From NCBI GenBank assembly GCA_013331215.1, contig DUGU01000084.1, positions 1 through 5,976 of the forward strand: a stretch of DNA of 5,976 bases, read 5' to 3'. Below the pieces are notes generated by a model. The model searched no databases. It was not told the DNA's origin and saw only the letters and a list, made by a program, of their open reading frames with translations. This document shows positions 4,201-5,976 of the stretch, one piece after another; the first letter of the stretch is position 1, and each line of letters begins with the position of its first letter. Both the position numbers and the translations under genes were made by a program. Origin of the DNA: Methanoregulaceae archaeon. GTDB lineage: Archaea; Halobacteriota; Methanomicrobia; Methanomicrobiales; Methanospirillaceae.

Positions 4201-4487
4201 CTCGGACCTGTACCGCGTGCGTGAGGGGAACTTTTCGGTACGAAAACTTGCAACAAAATATTCCACCCGGTACACCCGGTACACCCGGTACATATTTTCA
4301 AATCGTCCCCTATTCGCGCGAAAAAGGGTGTGAAACGGTCGGTTCTGTACCGGGTAACTGGATGGCACTCGGTACAACCCGGTACAGAATATATAAACTT
4401 AGACGGGGAGGCCTCGAGGAAGGTAAGGATCGGCTGCAAAATTTCCCCCTCACGCGCACGATTGCGGCCGGGAGGCGGTCCGCGTGA
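4197..4487 (+). CDS. Doubtful 96-residue ORF across the repeat/promoter region
   Basis: A GTG at 4197 overlaps the preceding TGA (GTGA), has AGGAGG eight bases ahead (4183-4188) and runs to TGA 4485-4487, which overlaps the helicase ATG by one base. These junctions look like those of the operon. Against coding: third positions are far less GC-rich than in the neighbours, the tandem 9-mers translate as a meaningless PGTPGTPGT, and a strong TATA box lies inside. The product (start MTRTCTACVRGTFRYENLQQ) resembles nothing I know. I regard the stretch mainly as a control region that may be read through by chance. Confidence 0.22.
   Translation: MTRTCTACVRGTFRYENLQQNIPPGTPGTPGTYFQIVPYSREKGCETVGSVPGNWMALGTTRYRIYKLRRGGLEEGKDRLQNFPLTRTIAAGRRSA
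4232..4246. repeat. Small palindrome TTTTCG-GTA-CGAAAA
   Basis: Perfect six-base arms (4232-4237 and 4241-4246) flank a three-base centre that holds the CGGTAC core of the nearby 9-mers. A second perfect palindrome, TTCGCGCGAA, lies at 4313-4322. Both are in the low-GC region and may be protein sites or small hairpins. Confidence 0.45.
4388..4397 (+). promoter_or_regulatory. Archaeal TATA-box promoter of the helicase gene
   Basis: AATATATAAA is the best TATA box in the window and sits in an AT-rich pocket inside GC-rich DNA. Transcription would start about 25 bases downstream, near 4418-4422, giving a leader of roughly 65 bases with GGAGG (4471-4475) before the start codon. Two CCCGGTACA-type copies (4368-4376, 4378-4386) end one base upstream of the box, exactly where TFB would contact DNA, so a protein bound there should repress or modulate initiation. 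The sequence is nearly symmetric and could also serve the minus strand, but no convincing minus-strand gene follows. Confidence 0.65.
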
Positions 4488-5976
4488 TGCCGGTCACCCG
4501 GTACACGGCCGGACCCGGTACAGGAAAAACAACCAAGCTGTTGACCCTCGCCCGGCACGAGGCCGAGGAGTACGGGACCGGGATCGGGGATCTCACCTTC
4601 GAGACCTTCTCGCGGGCAATGACCGCGGACGTTCAACCGCGGATGAGGGCGGTCTATCCGAAGGCCGGCAAAGCGGAGATCGAGGCGGCCGTATGCACGT
4701 CGCACGCGGCCGCCTACAGGTCCTGCAAGGCCGCCGGGCTGATCGACACCCGGAACGGGGATCAGATCATCACAGAGGAGAAGAAGAAAACCGCCGGATA
4801 TTTCGCCGAGTTCGCCGCCCTCCATCACCTCAAGTATGACCCGGCCTGGTCAAAGTCCGCGCCCGATGACGATCGGAGTACGGCCGAGTGGCCGGGAAAT
4901 ACCCTCTTCCGCCTCGCCCGGTACATCCGGGGGCAACGATGGGACTGGGTACACGCCCCGCACGCCGAGACCGCGATCGGGGGGCATATCCCGCGCTCCT
5001 GCGGTGACGCGGCCGAGCTCCTCCAGGCATGGGCGGACTACAAGGCCGAGCACCAGCTTTACGAGCACGACGATTACGTATATCTGGCGATCGAGGAAGG
5101 CGCCGCTCCGCTCGCGCCCGTCCTGATGGTCGATGAATTTCAGGACCTATCCCCCCTCGAGTTTACCCTGTTCATGCAGTGGCGGCTATCTGGCGACCTG
5201 ATCCGGATCTACGTGGCCGGCGACGGCAACCAGGCGATCTATGGGTTCCGGGGCGCGAACCCGATACTCCTCGAGAAGCTTCCCGGTCCGGTCGAGGACA
5301 TAGGGGCGAGGGCCGGCGAACCGGCGCCGCTCTCCCGCCGATGCCCGGCCGCGATCATGGCCGCGGCCGATCAGGTCCTCGGCGATTTATCTAACGTGAC
5401 GGCCCGCCCCGGTGCGGCCGGCCGGGTACGGGTCGAGCGGCCCTATGACGCGGCCGCGGCCGTGGCCGTGGTCGAGGTCCTACAACGGCAGTACGGCGAG
5501 GTGATGATCCTCGCCCGGTATAGGCGGAACGTCAAGAAGTTATCAAGCACCCTCACCGCGGCCGGGCTCCCGCATTCGACCCTGCTCTCTGACTGGTCGC
5601 CCCCGTGGGAGACGGCCCGCACCAATGCTGGGGAGACCGTCGATATCCGGCAGCTCCTCTCGGCTCTCGACGCCCTCACCGGCTTCGAGCGCACCGGGCA
5701 CCCGAGCGCGATCACCGCAGACCAGGCCCGGGCCCTGACGGCAACGGCTCCGCGCCTCTACAACCCGCCCGAGAATATTCGCGCGCACCTCGCCCGCCCC
5801 GAGGCCCTCTTCATCCCTGAGATTTTCGGATGGTTCTCCGACACCCCGCCCCGGCCGGGGATGGCTCGCACCATTGCGGCCGAGCTCGACTTCCGCGAGG
5901 ACCTCGCCGCCGGGATCCCGGCAGCCCTCGCCCGCGGCCCGGCTCGCCCGGCCCCGTCCGCGATCACCATCAGCAC
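4487..5976 (+). CDS. UvrD/Rep-type superfamily 1A DNA helicase (3' partial)
   Basis: The frame is open from 4487 to the window edge (496 codons). Motif I (Walker A) is AGPGTGKTT at residues 8-16. Motif II (Walker B) is VDEFQD at 215-220, the DExQD form diagnostic of UvrD/Rep/PcrA helicases. Motif III is GDGNQAIYGFRGA at 245-257. Motif IV is LSRRCPAAI at 282-290. A domain 2A start is visible at VMILARYRRN (339-348) with AAGLPHS near 357-363. Motifs V and VI must lie beyond the window. Such enzymes are ATP-driven 3'-5' translocases that unwind DNA in replication or repair. The N-terminus is very short: Walker A begins at residue 8, leaving no room for the usual Q motif. The start may be ATG 4487 or the adjoining GTG 4484; GGAGG (4471-4475) is 8 bases from the GTG and 11 from the ATG. 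The context suggests a replicative helicase of the element. Confidence 0.9.
   Translation, partial: MPVTRYTAGPGTGKTTKLLTLARHEAEEYGTGIGDLTFETFSRAMTADVQPRMRAVYPKAGKAEIEAAVCTSHAAAYRSCKAAGLIDTRNGDQIITEEKKKTAGYFAEFAALHHLKYDPAWSKSAPDDDRSTAEWPGNTLFRLARYIRGQRWDWVHAPHAETAIGGHIPRSCGDAAELLQAWADYKAEHQLYEHDDYVYLAIEEGAAPLAPVLMVDEFQDLSPLEFTLFMQWRLSGDLIRIYVAGDGNQAIYGFRGANPILLEKLPGPVEDIGARAGEPAPLSRRCPAAIMAAADQVLGDLSNVTARPGAAGRVRVERPYDAAAAVAVVEVLQRQYGEVMILARYRRNVKKLSSTLTAAGLPHSTLLSDWSPPWETARTNAGETVDIRQLLSALDALTGFERTGHPSAITADQARALTATAPRLYNPPENIRAHLARPEALFIPEIFGWFSDTPPRPGMARTIAAELDFREDLAAGIPAALARGPARPAPSAITIS

Larger units (their letters stand above)
4209..4522. repeat. Cluster of CCCGGTACA 9-mers (iteron/operator-like)
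   Basis: Perfect copies lie at 4266-4274, 4275-4283, 4284-4292 (three head-to-tail with no spacer), 4378-4386, 4497-4505 and 4514-4522. An inverted perfect copy lies at 4346-4354. One-mismatch copies lie at 4368-4376 and, inverted, at 4209-4217. The last two perfect copies lie inside the first codons of the helicase gene. Such short, mostly direct repeats next to a replication-type gene resemble iterons bound by an initiator, or operators of a repressor. The binding protein is unknown; the RHH protein or the winged-helix protein upstream are the local candidates. Confidence 0.75.

Noticed and set aside
4266..4292. Tandem repeats as a CRISPR array
   Set aside because: Units are nine bases with no spacers and no cas genes are nearby.
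3592..4377. Minus-strand open frame of 261 codons across the repeat region
   Set aside because: It crosses a plus-strand coding region and the TATA/repeat region, and reads the 9-mers as meaningless repeats; no domain is visible.

Overview
The window reads as part of an integrated plasmid or virus, or a similar mobile region, in a GC-rich archaeon. Three observations point to archaea. The AT-rich stretches carry TATA-box-like elements (4388-4397, 1192-1201, 736-750) rather than bacterial -35/-10 pairs. The toxin at 187 matches a RelE-like type I recall as common in archaea. The proteins are rich in Arg and Glu but not extremely acidic, which fits a methanogen such as Methanomicrobiales better than a haloarchaeon. 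The lineage is an inference. Every gene I can support lies on the + strand.

Layout. (1) 1-646 is a toxin-antitoxin-like block: the 3' end of a probable antitoxin or partner gene, a RelE/ParE-fold toxin, and a 47-residue ORF overlapping the toxin end. (2) 647-766 is a control region with two inverted repeats and a TATA-like element. (3) 767-3652 is a tightly packed operon whose genes mostly touch or overlap by 1-4 bases. It encodes a ribbon-helix-helix DNA-binding protein, a 59-residue unknown protein, four consecutive proteins with five Sm/Hfq-like small beta-barrel domains between them (one protein carries two), and a larger protein with an acidic, repeat-containing linker. (4) That larger protein appears to continue in the -1 frame to 4200, ending in a winged-helix-like region, so a frameshift (programmed or mutational) is likely near 3570-3640. 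(5) 4201-4486 is a low-GC control region holding a cluster of the 9-mer CCCGGTACA in both orientations around a very good TATA box. (6) From 4487 to the window edge runs a UvrD/Rep-type superfamily 1A helicase, cut off before its last motifs.

How it may work together (inference): the RHH protein and/or the large protein could bind the 9-mer repeats and control the helicase promoter or an origin. The large protein plus helicase would form a replication or maintenance module, and the toxin pair would stabilise the element. The most unusual part is the array of divergent Sm-like domains, normally RNA-binding ring proteins encoded singly in host genomes. Here they are clustered between a DNA-binding regulator and replication-like genes. 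I know of no described system with this arrangement, but the Sm assignment is clear only for the 1482-1754 protein and is weaker for its neighbours.
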